A stretch of DNA of 64,000 bases from Cyclobacteriaceae bacterium (GCA_028284125.1 JANQSI010000016.1:233109-297108), one strand, 5' to 3'. Counted from the stretch's first letter, positions 24,693 through 35,115 are shown. Program-made: numbers and translations. The notes: a model not told the origin generated them from the sequence alone.

Positions 24693-26477
24693 ATGCCATT
24701 AACAGAACTCACCGGTCCTCTTGGCAAAAAAAGAGCTGCACATTTACTTCGAAGAACATGCTTCGGAGGAACCATTGCTGAAATTGATGCTTTCGCATTG
24801 TTAACTCCAGCAGAAGCTGTTCAGCAGTTATTTGACCAAGAACTTCCCGATCCGGTTTTGCCATTGGAGCGAGCTACAGGTTTGGAATGGATCACCAATG
24901 GAGCTGTCGATAGTGAGGAATTCGAACTGAGGACTCAGTTTCTTGCGTGGCATATTGGCCAGCTACTTGGAAATGGGATCGAAGAATCAAAAAAATTGCC
25001 TTATATCTTCCGGGAGCGGCTTGTGTTCTTTTTACATACACACTTCACAACTAAACAGTCTGTAGTTGGAAATTCACGGGCGCTTTATTATCAACAAGCA
25101 CTTTTCAGACTTTTTGCTTTCGATTCGGAGGATATTGTCATCCCACCTGAGGATCCAGACGATCCTGAATCAATGGAAACTATTGTTCCAAAGAATTTCA
25201 AACAGCTGACCAAAAAAATTAGCGTGGATAATGCCATGCTTATTTTCCTGGACGGGAGATTCAATGTGAAAGGGAGTCCCAATGAAAATTATGCCCGCGA
25301 GTTGCTAGAACTATATGCAGTTGGAAGAGGACTTGAAGGAAATGTTCCAGAATCTGAATTTATTGGCGATTATTTCTATTACTCGGAAGAAGATGTGCAG
25401 GCTGGTGCCAGAGTTTTATCTGGGTTTACAACAGACAACACTTTTTCCACAATCGATGAAGAAACAGGACTTCCAAGAGGAGTCACAAGAGGCGGTGCAA
25501 CAGCTTCAAGTCATGCCGAAGGTATCAAGACTTTTAGTAATCGATTGGGCGGAGCTACAGTCGTCCCTGATGATGAGCTTTTAGCAGGTGGAAATCCAAC
25601 AGAAGAAAGTGTAATAGACGAAATCAGTCAGTTCGTCGATATTCTTTATGATCAGTCAGAAACGACACTTCACATCTGTCGAGACATCTACCGATTCTTT
25701 GTTTATCATCAAATTGACGAAACACTCCAAGACGATATCATCCAGGACATGGCAAACACATTTGCTGCGAATGATTTCAAACTTCAATCGGTGCTAGAAG
25801 CACTTTTGACTAGCACACATTTCTATGAAGCTGAAGTAGGTGATGATGACAACAATTTCGGAAGCATCATTAAATCTCCACTTGATTTGGTTTTAGGTTT
25901 TATGCGAAATTTCAACATTGAACTCCCAGAATACGAAACTGACCTGGACAACTATTACAATTTCGCGACCGATGTATTGCGAACAATAGATCGGTTAGGA
26001 ATGAATTATTATGAGCCTTTTGAAGTGGCAGGATATGCAGCTTATCATCAATTTCCGATCTATAATAGAAGTTGGATTACGACAAATTACCTGACCAACA
26101 GGTATAACTTCATCAGAGGATCTATCTCTGATGGAATGGCCATGGAAATGGGGCAAGTGGATATTCTTGCATTTGTTCAAGCAAATTTTGATGATGCTAC
26201 AGCCAGTGATGCAAGAAACCTGATCATTTCAATCTCCGAACACTTCTTACCAACATCTGAAAATCTATCTTTTGATACGCCGGATGTGGGAGAACTCACG
26301 GTAGAACGACTCAATTACTTTTTGAGTGCTTTTCTCTCTTCTCCACAAATAGATCCTGATCCGGAAGCTGCCTGGACACAAAGATGGCAAAGTGGAGATG
26401 ACATGGAAGTTGTCGCAAATCAACTGCAGTCACTTTTTAACGCCATGTTGCAATCGCCTGAATATCAACTAATGTGA
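24693..26477 (+). CDS. DUF1800-family protein
   Basis: A 594-residue protein of the DUF1800 family. The start region GKKRAAHLLRRTCFGGT, RERLVFFLHTHFTT and the block PNENYARELLELYAVG (~195-210) are typical. No export signal is obvious at the N-terminus. The family is nearly always next to a DUF1501 gene, as here (16 bases downstream), and its biochemical role is unknown. The first gene of a four-gene plus-strand set (DUF1800, DUF1501 with a sorting domain, beta-barrel, lipoprotein). The AT-rich 150-base upstream region contains no clear promoter. Confidence 0.88.
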   Translation: MPLTELTGPLGKKRAAHLLRRTCFGGTIAEIDAFALLTPAEAVQQLFDQELPDPVLPLERATGLEWITNGAVDSEEFELRTQFLAWHIGQLLGNGIEESKKLPYIFRERLVFFLHTHFTTKQSVVGNSRALYYQQALFRLFAFDSEDIVIPPEDPDDPESMETIVPKNFKQLTKKISVDNAMLIFLDGRFNVKGSPNENYARELLELYAVGRGLEGNVPESEFIGDYFYYSEEDVQAGARVLSGFTTDNTFSTIDEETGLPRGVTRGGATASSHAEGIKTFSNRLGGATVVPDDELLAGGNPTEESVIDEISQFVDILYDQSETTLHICRDIYRFFVYHQIDETLQDDIIQDMANTFAANDFKLQSVLEALLTSTHFYEAEVGDDDNNFGSIIKSPLDLVLGFMRNFNIELPEYETDLDNYYNFATDVLRTIDRLGMNYYEPFEVAGYAAYHQFPIYNRSWITTNYLTNRYNFIRGSISDGMAMEMGQVDILAFVQANFDDATASDARNLIISISEHFLPTSENLSFDTPDVGELTVERLNYFLSAFLSSPQIDPDPEAAWTQRWQSGDDMEVVANQLQSLFNAMLQSPEYQLM

Positions 26478-26493
26478 TCCAAACCTCTAGACA

Positions 26494-28197
26494 ATGAAGC
26501 GAAGAAATTTTTTAAAGAAAGTAGGTTTTGCGGCAGGAGTTCCAATTGCATTTCATGGTGTCCCAATCAATGTTTTAGGTTCGCATCGAAAGTTGCAACG
26601 GCTGGCATCTCAAAGCGACAATGATAAGGTCATCATCATGATTCAGCTTCACGGTGGAAATGATGGATTGAACACCATAATTCCATTGTCCAACTATGAC
26701 GAATATTACAGTCGTCGGGCAAACATTGCGATTCCATACAAAGTTGGAAACCGAACCTTAATTCCACTTGACAGTACCCTTCCAACTGAAGATCAAGTTG
26801 GATTGCACCCTGATATGCAGGATTTCAAATTCCTCTATGACACGGGACGAGCTGCGGTCTTTCAAGGAGTTTCTTACGAAAACAACAATGGATCTCATTT
26901 CCGCGGAAGAGATATTTGGTTTATGGGCGGAGGTTCCGATGACTATTTTTCCTCAGGCTGGATTGGCAGATATTTAAGGGAAGAGTATGAACCACTAAGC
27001 TACCCGCAAGATTTCCCAACAACAGAAATGCCAGATCCATTGGCACTGGAAATGGGAAATGATGTTTCACTGATTTTCCACCAGGAAGGAAATATCCCTA
27101 CTTCCATTTCTTTAGGAAGTGATCCCAATAACCTGGAAGACCTGATCAATCAGCTTGAAGGATTTGTGGATGAAGGCATTGACCCGCGTGGAAATCCGCC
27201 GGCATTTCTCAATGACTCGCCATATGGACAGGAGATGAATTGGATCCTTGGGCTGGAGGATAAATCTGAAACGTACATTAGAAGGTTAGCTGAAATTTAT
27301 GATGCTGCTTCAGAAACTTCGGTGACTTACCCCGAGAGGTATCCTTTCAATAGCTCAGCAGGAGCGAAAAGAAATCCATTGTCGAACCAGTTAAAGCTTG
27401 TTGCTCGCTTGTTGGCAGGCGGTGTAAAAACTAAAGTGTTCCTAGTGAAAATTGGTGGGTTCGACACACACGCTTCTCAAGTTGAGGAAAATGATCCCAC
27501 CATGGGGCTTCATTCTGCATTGCTTTACCATATTTCATCAGCAATGCGAGCATTCCTTGCGGATATGAGATCTCGCGGAATGGAAGATCGAGTACTTGCT
27601 TTTACCATGTCCGAGTTTGGGCGAAGGGTTGGCTCAAACGGAAGTTATGGGACTGACCATGGTACTGGAGGTCCAATTCTCATGTTTGGTCGCGGAGTGA
27701 AGCAAGGAGTTTACGGAACTGTCCCAGATGTTTCTCAAAATAATGTAGGGCAACAATTCGATTATCGACAGGTTTACTCGAACATCCTCCATGAATGGAT
27801 GGGAGTGGAAAAAGAAGTCATTGCCAATGATATTTTTTATGGAAATTATATTGATGGAGCTAGACCTGAGGGAGGAAATTATGAGCCAATGAATTTGATC
27901 GAGGAAGTCGTTCTTGGAGAAAAAGATGTGCTCAAATCGAAGTACAAAATTCAATCGTTGTATCCAAATCCAGCATCCAACTATACCCAGGTAAAAGTAT
28001 TCGTCAATGATACTCAAGAAGTGAAAGTCCAGCTGATAGATATCAACGGACGTGTGATTTCACAATTCATCAGAACCGTTTCGCCTGGTGAGCATACGTT
28101 TTCATTTATGCTCGATGGTATTAATCCTGGATTCTATTTTATTAAAGCCAAATCTCAATTGTTAGATGATACGAAAAGACTTCTCGTTAGGAAATAA
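26494..28197 (+). CDS. DUF1501-family protein with Tat-like signal and type IX sorting domain
   Basis: A 567-residue member of the DUF1501 (sulfatase-like fold) family. The N-terminus MKRRNFLKKVGFAAGVPIAF has a twin-arginine motif (RRNFLKK). Core blocks include MIQLHGGNDGLNTIIP (~48-63), GGFDTHASQVEEN and TMSEFGRRVGSNGS...GTDHGTG. The last ~80 residues (from SLYPNPASNYTQVKV to TKRLLVRK) are a type A C-terminal domain for type IX secretion. The protein is therefore predicted to cross the inner membrane folded and then be displayed or released. Partner: the DUF1800 gene upstream. Substrate unknown. Confidence 0.9.
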   Translation: MKRRNFLKKVGFAAGVPIAFHGVPINVLGSHRKLQRLASQSDNDKVIIMIQLHGGNDGLNTIIPLSNYDEYYSRRANIAIPYKVGNRTLIPLDSTLPTEDQVGLHPDMQDFKFLYDTGRAAVFQGVSYENNNGSHFRGRDIWFMGGGSDDYFSSGWIGRYLREEYEPLSYPQDFPTTEMPDPLALEMGNDVSLIFHQEGNIPTSISLGSDPNNLEDLINQLEGFVDEGIDPRGNPPAFLNDSPYGQEMNWILGLEDKSETYIRRLAEIYDAASETSVTYPERYPFNSSAGAKRNPLSNQLKLVARLLAGGVKTKVFLVKIGGFDTHASQVEENDPTMGLHSALLYHISSAMRAFLADMRSRGMEDRVLAFTMSEFGRRVGSNGSYGTDHGTGGPILMFGRGVKQGVYGTVPDVSQNNVGQQFDYRQVYSNILHEWMGVEKEVIANDIFYGNYIDGARPEGGNYEPMNLIEEVVLGEKDVLKSKYKIQSLYPNPASNYTQVKVFVNDTQEVKVQLIDINGRVISQFIRTVSPGEHTFSFMLDGINPGFYFIKAKSQLLDDTKRLLVRK

Positions 28198-29029
28198 ACT
28201 TCTGATTGCTGTTTTCCTCTTTATTGGATCATTCGCAGCGATTGGCCAAAAGAAACCTCCAAAGAATCCGTTAGAGTCGTTTTTGGATACCCAATTCTGG
28301 CTTGGATTGAAAATGGGGGTTAATTATACCCAAGCGTTTCCAGAGACCAGATTTGCCGGATTTAGCCCGGTCAACTACGATGAAAATGATTTACAAAAAT
28401 CCTATGATGATTTTTCCTTGGCCGGAGCTCACATGGGTCTGGAAATGAATTTCTATCATCGAGGATTCTCGGCTTCATTTCAACCAGCTTTCAAAAGAAG
28501 TCGCTATTCGTATTCAAGTGGTTTTGTTTGGGAAGGTACACAGGTCAATAGTCGGTTTGAAACCAACTTGCAAGTCGAGCAACGACTCGACCTGATCGAG
28601 CTTCCACTAATGATCAAAGGAGATATCATTCGAAGAGGGAAAATTCGGCCTTTTTTGATGGTTGGTGGTTTCTATTCATTGATCACATCCGCTCAGAAAG
28701 ATGTAGAAATCACACAGACAGATTTTTCATCAGGAACCGCACTACCATCTTCTTTAAATCCGGTCTCTGTTGGAGTGAAAGATTTATTCGAGAATTTCTA
28801 TGGCGTGGCAGGCGGCGCTGGTGTCAATCTCGACTATTGGAACATTCGGACGGTTGTTGAAATTGCCTACAAGCATTCACTTAGTACGGCAACAAAAGCA
28901 GGAGCCTTGCAAAATGAGCTGGCGGCACTTGGAGAAGTGAATGACGGAATAGAGTTAAGAGACATCAGCGTTTCCTTGAGTTTCGTTTTCCCATTCCGGT
29001 TTATAGATCAACAGTTTAAAGCACTATAG
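28166..29029 (+). CDS. Outer-membrane beta-barrel (PorT-like) protein
   Basis: A 287-residue protein with a signal peptide (MIRKDFSLGNKLLIAVFLFIGSFAAIGQ cut to two parts: basic head, then LLIAVFLFIGSFAAIG). It has alternating hydrophobic strands and aromatic residues typical of a small outer-membrane beta-barrel, ending in SVSLSFVFPFRF. It contains FLMVGGFYSLI and GVAGGAGVNLDYW, as in the PorT/outer-membrane-beta-barrel family. The start overlaps the DUF1501 gene by 32 bases in another frame. No later ATG would keep the signal peptide. It probably acts with the neighbouring secreted protein. Confidence 0.78.
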   Translation: MIRKDFSLGNKLLIAVFLFIGSFAAIGQKKPPKNPLESFLDTQFWLGLKMGVNYTQAFPETRFAGFSPVNYDENDLQKSYDDFSLAGAHMGLEMNFYHRGFSASFQPAFKRSRYSYSSGFVWEGTQVNSRFETNLQVEQRLDLIELPLMIKGDIIRRGKIRPFLMVGGFYSLITSAQKDVEITQTDFSSGTALPSSLNPVSVGVKDLFENFYGVAGGAGVNLDYWNIRTVVEIAYKHSLSTATKAGALQNELAALGEVNDGIELRDISVSLSFVFPFRFIDQQFKAL

Positions 29030-29030
29030 G

Positions 29031-30236
29031 ATGAGAAGAATGAAAATAGCACTACTTGAAAAAGGCTCCATTCTAATCTTTGCGGCTTTTATTTTCCTAG
29101 GCTGCTCGGACGATGAAGTTTCGCTTTCAGAATCATTCCTGAAAATTTACGATGATTCAAATTTTGATCTTTCATACCATCCAATAGATGTTGTTGAAAC
29201 TATCGATGGGTTTATCATTTTGTCTGGTACAGAATTGACCAATTCGGACTTTCAGGGTATCCAGTTAATTAAGACAGATGAAGAAGGAAATTATGTTGGA
29301 CAGAATTCTACCATAGACTATGTCGCTCCAATCGGAGAAGTATATATGATTGATAGCATAAGCTACTTCTTTGCCATGAACTCTTCCACACTACAAGCGG
29401 TCTTGGTTGGAGTCAACCCACAGCTTGAAGTGACAGTAGATGTCACAATTGGCGGAATTGATTACCCCCTTGCGTCAGCTTTGACTTCTTCGAATGAACT
29501 GCTGTTACTTAGCTATGATCCGATAAATCTGACTTCCGAAATTAGCTTGATAGGGTTAGATGGAGGCTTTCTTGATGGAGAAGATTACACCATTGGAGCA
29601 GGAAGCGATATAGAGGCTCAGATCATAGATCACTACCTGCAACGAAACGAAAATCCGTATCCATTTTTCTGTGGTGAAATATCTCCCGGCAATTATTACT
29701 TCAATGGATTTTATAATTTCAGTTTTTCCATGGTTTTCACCGATCTCTCTGCCGCTCCTACTGGTGTGTTACAGGGACAATCAACTGACGCAGGAGTTCG
29801 AGCTGCTCTTCCATTATCGGGAAGCAATTTTGCTATCGCAGGATTTCAGTTTGACGAAAATTTTCAGCTTTCATCCACCGCTTTGAATACAACAGGTTTA
29901 GCTTCAAGTGTGGATCTCTACCCTGGTGATATGGCTGAACTAAAACCTTATACACCGACAAAGGCAATCAGCTATTCTTCTGGTTCAGGAGAACTTACTG
30001 TGTTTGCGGCAGAGACTAAAGGAAGGCGAATCGTTTTGCATTTCTATGATGCAAGTTCGGGCGAAGTAGCAGGAATCAGACAAATAGGCTTTCAAAACCC
30101 ATTCACTTTTGCTTCAATAAAAGTCGGAACAGATAACTCTATATTGGTACTCGGAACAACTTTTGTCGCTGACAGATTTGAACGCATCGCTTTAAATAAA
30201 ATTTCATCTTCTGAGATTACCGCCCTTGTGAGATAA
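29031..30236 (+). CDS. Lipoprotein of unknown function
   Basis: A 401-residue lipoprotein. Signal peptide MRRMKIALLEKGSILIFAAF ends in the lipobox FLGC (Cys ~25). The mature part is beta-rich with repeated patterns such as VETIDGFIILSG, ASALTSSNELLLLS and GTDNSILVLGTT, resembling a propeller of the kind seen in Bacteroidota surface lipoproteins, but no named family is recognised. It follows the beta-barrel gene by one base, and M1 or M4 may be the start. It is probably an outer-membrane partner of the DUF1800/DUF1501 set. Confidence 0.78.
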   Translation: MRRMKIALLEKGSILIFAAFIFLGCSDDEVSLSESFLKIYDDSNFDLSYHPIDVVETIDGFIILSGTELTNSDFQGIQLIKTDEEGNYVGQNSTIDYVAPIGEVYMIDSISYFFAMNSSTLQAVLVGVNPQLEVTVDVTIGGIDYPLASALTSSNELLLLSYDPINLTSEISLIGLDGGFLDGEDYTIGAGSDIEAQIIDHYLQRNENPYPFFCGEISPGNYYFNGFYNFSFSMVFTDLSAAPTGVLQGQSTDAGVRAALPLSGSNFAIAGFQFDENFQLSSTALNTTGLASSVDLYPGDMAELKPYTPTKAISYSSGSGELTVFAAETKGRRIVLHFYDASSGEVAGIRQIGFQNPFTFASIKVGTDNSILVLGTTFVADRFERIALNKISSSEITALVR

Positions 30237-30288
30237 ATATCTTAATATTCATTTATACGTATTGGTCATTTTGGATTAGCTTTCGAAC

Positions 30289-32328
30289 ATGCAGAAAAAC
30301 TTTCTTCAATTTGATCAGTCGGAATGGTGGATACTTTTAATTATCCTCGCTTCTGTTGGTCTAACCTGGTTTTTATACAGCATTCGCAACCCAGCCTGGA
30401 ATAAAAACCAGAATTGGATTTTATCTGCAATTCGTTTCCTGGCCATCTTTTTTACACTTTCTCTTTTGTTGGAACCATTTATTAACCAGACGATTGTTCG
30501 AACAGAAAAACCGATTGTCGCAATTGCTGTTGATAATTCAGAATCCGTTGTGGCCAGATTTACTGATTCAGTAGCTTTCAAAAATCAAGTTCAAACCTTG
30601 ATAGAGGATTTGGAAAATGAGGATATCGAAGTGTATTCCTACAACCTTGGTGATTTCGATTCCATTCGGTTTGATCACCCGACCACTGATCTTTCTTTAT
30701 TGCAAAAGAAAGTAGGTGATGCAATGGAGGGAAGAAACTGGGCAGCAACCGTACTACTTTCCGATGGCATTTTCAACAATGGGAGTTCTCCGATTTACAA
30801 GAAATATCCTGTTCCACAATTCACGATCGGACTTGGAGATACCATTCCCCCGAAGGATATTAACATTTCCAGGGTTTTGTACAATCGAGTAAGTTTCAAA
30901 GGAAATGAAACTCCGATAAGAGTGGAGGTAACGCAGAATGGTTTTGATGGAAAAGAAGTCACATTCAATCTTACAGAAAAAGGAGAAATCCTAAGTCAAC
31001 AGAAGGTACGGCTCAATAGCACGGTTCAGGAATTGGAATTCATCGTCAAATCTGAAGAAGAAGGCTTACGAAGAATTGAGGTAAGCACGGCGCTTCAAAA
31101 TGATGAATTCGTCCCTGAAAACAATAGTTCATCCATCTTTATGGAAGTGATCGATGGTCGTCAAAAAGTACTGATTGTAGCAAGCGCTCCACACCCCGAC
31201 ATAAAAGCTATTAAATCCGTTTTAACAAGTACTGACAATTACCAAGTTGACACGTATCTTCCAAGCCTGGATGAAAAAGAACCAACAGATATTTATGATG
31301 TGGTTATTTATCACGGGGCCTTTGCTGGAAGAATTAGATATCAGCCAAAAGAGCAACCAGGCATTTGGTACATCCTCGGAAACCAAAGCTCGCTTGGTCA
31401 ATTAAACAACACGGTTCCTTTCATCAATATAAGAAGAAGGGGCTCTCAAACCGATAATGTCACTGCCAGCTTCAACCAGGCGTTTAGCAAATTCAGCTTA
31501 CCGGAGGACCGAGGTGCTTTTGACGATTATCCACCCATTTCCATTCCTTTTGGGGATTACACGCTCAGTGGCCCGACAGAAACGTTGCTTTTCCAGCGTG
31601 TAGGAAGTATAGCTACACAAAAACCTTTGTTCACTTTTTATGATGATGGTTCGCAAAAAGGAGCAATTCTGGCTGGACAAAATATTTGGAAATGGAAACT
31701 CCAGGAATCCGCGATCAATGGAAATTCAGACTTGTTTTATAACATCGTCACCAAGACGGTTCAGTACTTAAGCGTAAAAAACGACAAGCAGCAATTTCGA
31801 TTTCGAAGCAGAGGCAACAATTTCTCTAATCTTCAATCCATCTTTTTTGAGTCGGAAGTGTACAATGATATCTACGAGCGGATTTATGGAAATCGTATCT
31901 CGTTAACTGTCACTTCTGCAGATGGTGAATCACAAGATTATGAATTCATCGATTCGGAATTCAACTCATCCTTCAGCGTACCTTCACTAGCAGGCGGCAT
32001 CTACACGTACAATGCTTCCGTTAGAGTTGGTGATAAAACCTTCCGTGATCGTGGGCAATTTCTGGTCGAAGAAATCAATCGAGAATACCTCAACCTAACA
32101 GCGGATCACAATCTACTAAAAAACCTATCCATCCGAACGGGTGGCGAATACACGCATTATTCAGAAGCGGATCAAGTTATTAACAAGATCAGAACTCAAG
32201 GTTTTAAAAGCATTGTCCGAAGTTCTGAAAGCTATTTCCCGCTGATCCAAAGTCGGTGGATGCTGCTGATTGTATTGCTTTTGTTCTCTTCTGAGTGGCT
32301 TTTGCGGAAGTATTTAGGTGGGTATTAA
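30289..32328 (+). CDS. Membrane-anchored VWA-like protein
   Basis: A 679-residue protein with two N-terminal membrane helices (~13-30 and ~43-62) and a C-terminal one (WMLLIVLLLFSSEWLL, ~657-672). Between them lies a large extracytoplasmic part that starts with a von Willebrand A-like region. The MIDAS-type DNSES (DxSxS, ~81-85) is followed by TVLLSDGIFNNGSS (~154-167). This layout resembles BatA-like or large VWA membrane proteins of Bacteroidota. A TAGCTTTC box (one base off TAnnTTTG) ends four bases before the ATG. It converges on the TonB-receptor gene with a four-base overlap. Function unknown. Confidence 0.75.
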   Translation: MQKNFLQFDQSEWWILLIILASVGLTWFLYSIRNPAWNKNQNWILSAIRFLAIFFTLSLLLEPFINQTIVRTEKPIVAIAVDNSESVVARFTDSVAFKNQVQTLIEDLENEDIEVYSYNLGDFDSIRFDHPTTDLSLLQKKVGDAMEGRNWAATVLLSDGIFNNGSSPIYKKYPVPQFTIGLGDTIPPKDINISRVLYNRVSFKGNETPIRVEVTQNGFDGKEVTFNLTEKGEILSQQKVRLNSTVQELEFIVKSEEEGLRRIEVSTALQNDEFVPENNSSSIFMEVIDGRQKVLIVASAPHPDIKAIKSVLTSTDNYQVDTYLPSLDEKEPTDIYDVVIYHGAFAGRIRYQPKEQPGIWYILGNQSSLGQLNNTVPFINIRRRGSQTDNVTASFNQAFSKFSLPEDRGAFDDYPPISIPFGDYTLSGPTETLLFQRVGSIATQKPLFTFYDDGSQKGAILAGQNIWKWKLQESAINGNSDLFYNIVTKTVQYLSVKNDKQQFRFRSRGNNFSNLQSIFFESEVYNDIYERIYGNRISLTVTSADGESQDYEFIDSEFNSSFSVPSLAGGIYTYNASVRVGDKTFRDRGQFLVEEINREYLNLTADHNLLKNLSIRTGGEYTHYSEADQVINKIRTQGFKSIVRSSESYFPLIQSRWMLLIVLLLFSSEWLLRKYLGGY

Positions 32329-34409
32329 AAACTAATCACAGCTCCAAAGTAAGAAGTTCTTCTCGAGTACAAAGACTCCGATGGAATGGTATAATCAAAA
32401 TTGTAGGAATAAGTTCTCAGATTTCTCGAGTCCAATACATTGTTGACGCTGGCAAAAGCGATAATATTTACTTTTTCAGAAATTGGAAGCATTTTAGTCA
32501 CTGATATTCCGATACTTGAATACCCTGGAAGTCTTAAGTTTTGATTGGAATAGATTGGTTCAAAAACATTCAACTCAGGATCAAAATTTGCACCTTCGAC
32601 CGGTGAAAATAGTAACCCCTCACGAGCAACCAGGATTCCCTCAATGGTCCATAGTCTTCCAGGAGAATACGACAGGTTTCCCCTAATAAAGTAGTTTAAA
32701 TCGAAAGGGTAATTTTCTCCTTCATCAAGTGATGCGTCTAGCCAGGTAAATGAGCCGGACATCCTGTACTTAGCCGAAAATCTGTAGTCAACAAAAAGTT
32801 CAGCTCCATTAGCTTTATAGCCACTATTATCCACTTCACTGTTTTTGTGAAACAAGGAAAATGTGACGTCCAAATCTTCTTTTGTATGCCTGATGTCCAG
32901 CGAAAGTTGGTCACTTTGCGAAGTGAACAGTTCTCCTGTATTCTCTCGCATTCCATTTTTAAAATACCTTCCTGCACCGGCAGTGACAAGCCAGGATTGA
33001 GTCGAATAGGCAAAATTAATCTGACGACTTAAGTAATTTTTCTGATCCTGGGTTGGAACATTTTTTCGGAGGCCAGCACCTATTGTTAATTTCTCTGAGG
33101 CAGCATATTTTAAATAAGTAAAGCTCTCCAACGTTTGTATTTTCCCTGATTCGGTCACGCCAATGGTCGGATGATTTGGGCCAAGTGCATACGAAAATTC
33201 ATGAAATGTCCCATCAACTTCTGATCGCCTCAAGTCATAGCTCAAGCCAGCCTTAACGCTTAGTGACGGTGTAGCTAGTAAGTAATTAATTCCACCAAAC
33301 AAATCTTTTTGCTGGACATTGAATTGGACATTGGAGTATTTGTAATCTCCGTCGCTTGTACTCAATCCGTTATTCAAACTCAATGTTCCTTTTCCGATCG
33401 GTCGTTCCAAAGATGAAATCAAAAAACTTCTTTTCTTTTTCTGGTCGAAAACCCCGTTGAAGCTCGCATGTTCAAAATTGAATTCGTATCCCTCAAGGAC
33501 AGAGTAATTCAAAACTTTCCAATTCACTTTTTCATTGGAACCATACCAGTAAATTCCAAGATCTCCTGATTCGAATGACTTAATAGATTCAAGAGAAGTT
33601 TCATTCACTGCCTTTATTGCGGCACTTGGCTGCCAGTTTGAGAACAGCTTAAGGCTTTGATTTTCTGATATTTTCTGGTCCCTGGTAATCCCAATGCTTG
33701 CAAGGGAGACAACCATTGAATTCCCGTTATCCTCCAAGACTTGATCGTCTGTGGTAAGTGAAATAACGCCTGATGTTGTATTCCCAAACTCTAATGGAGG
33801 ATTTCCTGGAAAGACCACAACATCTTTGATAATAGAAGTATTGAAAATGCTAAAGGTGCCAATCCCATTTAACTGAGAATACCGTACCGCATCATAAACT
33901 GGTACATTGTTGAGAAAAACACCTGTCTCAATCGGGCTACTCCCTCTTAAGCTTATGTTGGCCGATTCATCTGTTGTTGTGGCCGATGGAAGAGAGTTCA
34001 CAGCTAAAATCGGATCCGCACTGGCAGCAGGATTTGTATAAATATCGAGCTTGCTGATCTTCATATATTTAAACTCCTCCGCAATGGGTCTTTGCGATGT
34101 AATCACCACCACATCACCACTCATTTCTTGTGATTCCATTTCAATGGTCATGGATTCGGAAAGGCCAACAACGACCTCTCTGAATCCAATGAATGAAACA
34201 ATCACTGAATCCGGAATCGCTGGATCGACCACAAGAGTGAAGGACCCATCCGTACCTGCGATTGTTCCGTTTCTCCAATCCTTCATTAAATAAATGTGGG
34301 CGCCCAATAGTCCCTCACCCGTTTCCTTATCCACTACTCGACCAGTTATGGTTTGCTGAGACAAGAGCACCAATGGAAAAAGAGTAAGAATTATGTGCAG
34401 CGCCCGCAT
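32325..34409 (-). CDS. TonB-dependent outer-membrane receptor with CarboxypepD-reg domain
   Basis: A 694-residue receptor. A signal peptide (MRALHIILTLFPLVLLS) is followed by a CarboxypepD-regulatory-like domain (TITGRVVDKETGEGLLGAHIYL..., ~20-95), a plug domain (SLRGSSPIETGVFLNNVPVYD, ~143-163) and a beta-barrel ending in TSYFGAVISF. It is on the short side for the family. No SusD partner is adjacent, so it is not a standard glycan-uptake locus. It is the last gene of a five-gene operon led by a membrane protein and a winged-helix regulator. The ligand is unknown. Confidence 0.88.
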   Translation of the reverse strand: MRALHIILTLFPLVLLSQQTITGRVVDKETGEGLLGAHIYLMKDWRNGTIAGTDGSFTLVVDPAIPDSVIVSFIGFREVVVGLSESMTIEMESQEMSGDVVVITSQRPIAEEFKYMKISKLDIYTNPAASADPILAVNSLPSATTTDESANISLRGSSPIETGVFLNNVPVYDAVRYSQLNGIGTFSIFNTSIIKDVVVFPGNPPLEFGNTTSGVISLTTDDQVLEDNGNSMVVSLASIGITRDQKISENQSLKLFSNWQPSAAIKAVNETSLESIKSFESGDLGIYWYGSNEKVNWKVLNYSVLEGYEFNFEHASFNGVFDQKKKRSFLISSLERPIGKGTLSLNNGLSTSDGDYKYSNVQFNVQQKDLFGGINYLLATPSLSVKAGLSYDLRRSEVDGTFHEFSYALGPNHPTIGVTESGKIQTLESFTYLKYAASEKLTIGAGLRKNVPTQDQKNYLSRQINFAYSTQSWLVTAGAGRYFKNGMRENTGELFTSQSDQLSLDIRHTKEDLDVTFSLFHKNSEVDNSGYKANGAELFVDYRFSAKYRMSGSFTWLDASLDEGENYPFDLNYFIRGNLSYSPGRLWTIEGILVAREGLLFSPVEGANFDPELNVFEPIYSNQNLRLPGYSSIGISVTKMLPISEKVNIIAFASVNNVLDSRNLRTYSYNFDYTIPSESLYSRRTSYFGAVISF

Positions 34410-34411
34410 GA

Positions 34412-35113
34412 TTATTTATTTATGGAGTTAAGAACCGCCATGGCCCAACCGTATTCAGGTTCTATATCGAGTGATTTTTCCAGTGTCTCCTTCGCCATAT
34501 CTATCTTATCAACTTTTTGGTAGGCCATTGATAGATTGACTAAAGATTCCAGATAAAGCCAGTTATTTTCTAGGTCTCCATTTTTCTCATAAAGTGAGAT
34601 GGCTTTTTCAAGAGATCGGACCGCCTCATCTTCATCTCCACCAAACATTGCTGGTGTGTAAAGTTTTGATCCACCATAGACTTTATGAACAAAAGGGGAT
34701 TCCGGTTGCTGACCAATCGCCCGATCAGAAAGAGAAGAACTCTTCATCCCATAAAGCATCCCCTTCATTGGACTATAAGCGATAACAAGCCCGTAGATTG
34801 CTGAAAGAGCGGCCTTCGGTTCTCCCCAATCTGGTTTTTCATCTATGATGTTCTTGAATAGATCAATCGTCTGATCCACATTGTCATTAAAGGTTTCTTT
34901 ATCCCTTGTAGCCATTGTGGAGTTCAATAATCCATACATCGCCATGCCTTTTTCGAAACTTTGAGATCCGAACGTTTTATCCGCCTGATCAATACAGCGT
35001 TTCCAAAGTGCAATACTCGATTTTAAGTAAGCTGCGTATTCAGCCTCCTTTTGACTTTGCGCCATCGATATCATCGAGGCTGCAAGTAGTAGAATTGAAA
35101 GTGTATTTTTCAT
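34412..35113 (-). CDS. Periplasmic TPR-repeat protein
   Basis: A 233-residue exported protein with signal peptide MKNTLSILLLAASMISMAQS. Helical repeats follow, and the last two (LYLESLVNLSMAYQKVDKIDMAKETLEKSLDIEPEYGWA split over ~190-228) match tetratricopeptide spacing. It lies two bases from the TonB-receptor gene and is translated just before it, suggesting a joint role at the outer membrane. The first ~150 residues do not match a family I recognise. Confidence 0.75.
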   Translation of the reverse strand: MKNTLSILLLAASMISMAQSQKEAEYAAYLKSSIALWKRCIDQADKTFGSQSFEKGMAMYGLLNSTMATRDKETFNDNVDQTIDLFKNIIDEKPDWGEPKAALSAIYGLVIAYSPMKGMLYGMKSSSLSDRAIGQQPESPFVHKVYGGSKLYTPAMFGGDEDEAVRSLEKAISLYEKNGDLENNWLYLESLVNLSMAYQKVDKIDMAKETLEKSLDIEPEYGWAMAVLNSINK

Positions 35114-35115
35114 AA

